Notes under the pieces: model-generated
What the model saw: only the letters and a program-made list of their open reading frames with translations
The model's database searches: none
Told to the model about the DNA's origin: nothing
Shown here: one piece after another, positions 63,122 to 64,000 of the stretch
How positions within the stretch are numbered: position 1 is the first letter of the stretch
Layout of the letters: the number at the start of each line of letters is the position of its first letter
NCBI RefSeq assembly: GCF_028401415.2
Contig: NZ_CP171821.2
Coordinates: 1,178,001 to 1,242,000, forward strand
Direction: 5' to 3'
From: Glaciecola sp028401415
GTDB taxonomy: Bacteria; Pseudomonadota; Gammaproteobacteria; Enterobacterales; Alteromonadaceae
DNA length: 64,000 nucleotides
Program-made: the position numbers and the translations under genes

Positions 63122-63718
63122 CTACGATTTAGTATTCATGAATAAATGCCGTTTAATAAGTTCGGGAGAATTAATGGTTCCAATTTGGACATCATCCCAC
63201 TCTTTTGATGGAATTCTTATTTCAAACCGAATTGTTTGGTCAGTGTTTTGAATAAAGCGCTCGGTTATAAATATCCTATATCCATTGTCATTTGTAGTTG
63301 AGTATTCAGGTATGCTAAATTCTGAGCAATCAAACCTGCTTTCAATGCAAAAGAAACTAAATTCATCCTTTGCCATAACTGCAGCTCTTTCTTGGCTTAT
63401 GGGCCGAGCGATAAAGGAGAAGGTTAGAATGATCGACAGTGTTATAAATCCAAACAAATATTGAAGTGGTTTAATCGTTCCGATTCCTTGAAATTGAATG
63501 TTAAAGTCCGTTGGTGTTCTATTCGGCATTGAGTACGTGTCAGCATGAGTTTCACCAACGATGTTAGCAACATTAGCGATTGTATTCGAAACCCCATTAT
63601 AAGGACGGCCATAAAAGAAATCATATGTGTCAGGAATGTTTGCAACAGCTTCAGTTGGCGAAATTAAGGTGAGGCTGATATGACCATAAACATTTCCATC
63701 TTCAGACCTCAAAAACAA
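63122..63718 (-). CDS. membrane protein of unknown function, probably 5'-truncated
   Basis: 198 residues if counted from TTG 63718. There is one clear membrane helix (about residues 88-104, LFGFITLSIILTFSFIA) in the middle; the C-terminal part is globular with two cysteines. The frame stays open for 16 more codons upstream (coding-like LVHLFPNSIGSTESID) and then meets a TAG at 63767, with no ATG or ribosome site in between. So the natural N-terminus seems to be lost or frameshifted. It is not recognised. Confidence 0.55.
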   Translation of the reverse strand: MFLRSEDGNVYGHISLTLISPTEAVANIPDTYDFFYGRPYNGVSNTIANVANIVGETHADTYSMPNRTPTDFNIQFQGIGTIKPLQYLFGFITLSIILTFSFIARPISQERAAVMAKDEFSFFCIESRFDCSEFSIPEYSTTNDNGYRIFITERFIQNTDQTIRFEIRIPSKEWDDVQIGTINSPELIKRHLFMNTKS

Positions 63719-63837
63719 GTCAATAGATTCCGTAGAGCCAATACTATTTGGGAATAGGTGTACTAGCTAGACGGTACAAATGACATTCAAACTCTAATCG
63801 TGCCCCCTGACTCAGAGTTCAAAAATAAGTTTCTGTT

Positions 63838-64000
63838 TTACGGCCTCAGCCCCGATGTACCTTTTAAAAAAACTGGCGTTCGGTTTAGTTCAAATCCTCC
63901 GGTCTTGAAGTCTAATTCTCGAGTCAGATATTCAAAAAATACTACTCCTACATCCTTACTATAAAAGAATGAATCAATTTCGGTCTGCTCCTTTCCTAAA
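63838..64000 (-). CDS. C-terminal end of an unknown protein (5' end outside window)
   Basis: The minus-strand frame is open from the window edge to a TAA at 63838-63840. It reads coding-like sequence (SKDVGVVFFEYLTRELDF, GGFELNRTPVFLKGTSGLRP). The family is not recognised. It may be the upstream part of the same broken gene as 63122-63718, or a separate small gene of the accessory block. Confidence 0.4.
   Translation of the reverse strand, partial: LGKEQTEIDSFFYSKDVGVVFFEYLTRELDFKTGGFELNRTPVFLKGTSGLRP

Overview
The window looks like a chromosome segment of a marine gammaproteobacterium of the Alteromonadaceae type (Alteromonas, Glaciecola and relatives). Four things point there: the conserved order accD-folC-dedD-cvpA-purF, the order truA-rluB-scpB-scpA-yciO-rnm facing a complete trp operon with a fused trpCF, a large TonB-dependent receptor beside secreted proteases, and moderate base composition. 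This placement is inferred from gene content only.

Layout. 1-7 kb: the end of a tricorn-like protease, ackA-pta (acetyl-CoA/acetate exchange), a TlpA-like thioredoxin, a MITE-like inverted-repeat element and a Yip1-like membrane protein. 7-10.4 kb: a minus-strand accessory cassette with a small hydrophobic protein, an unrecognised 465-residue protein, and a divergent member of the tRNA-guanine transglycosylase (TGT) superfamily. This is the best candidate for an undescribed system. 10.8-15.9 kb: purF, cvpA, dedD, folC, accD. 16-23.4 kb: a TetR regulator with an operator-like palindrome, divergent from a membrane-bound fatty acid/sterol hydroxylase; then a TonB-dependent receptor, a lipoprotein and a secreted subtilase. 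23.5-28.4 kb: truA, rluB, scpB, scpA, yciO, rnm. 28.4-36.1 kb: a trp attenuator (leader peptide with three consecutive Trp codons) followed by trpE-G-D-CF-B-A-yciI. 36.1-41.7 kb: a diguanylate cyclase, an AI-2E family protein, folX broken by an 11-bp tandem duplication, yfcH, a dimeric dUTPase and a cation/proton antiporter.

41.8-46 kb is a small conflict island. It holds a PoNe-type nuclease toxin with a PoNi-type immunity gene, a duplicated scrap of the toxin gene, a Phd/ParE toxin-antitoxin pair and a decayed coding fragment. 46-54.2 kb: ybbP, ybbA and tesA-like genes, two secreted amidohydrolases (one lacking the usual metal ligands) and dusC. dusC is flanked on both sides by long hairpins that share a loop core but have unrelated arms. 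54.4-56.5 kb: a tRNA-Ala/Glu/Glu operon and gltX.

56.5 kb to the right edge is a tRNA-Val array that has been opened by accessory DNA. A chimeric tRNA relic and two intact tRNA-Val genes lie on the left; a third tRNA-Val inside a 138-bp direct repeat lies 5.5 kb to the right. Between them are small secreted or membrane proteins, an IS66 element with a passenger gene that has cut one of these genes in two (8-bp target duplication visible), an IstB relic and an ankyrin-repeat protein. Further unrecognised membrane proteins continue to the right edge.
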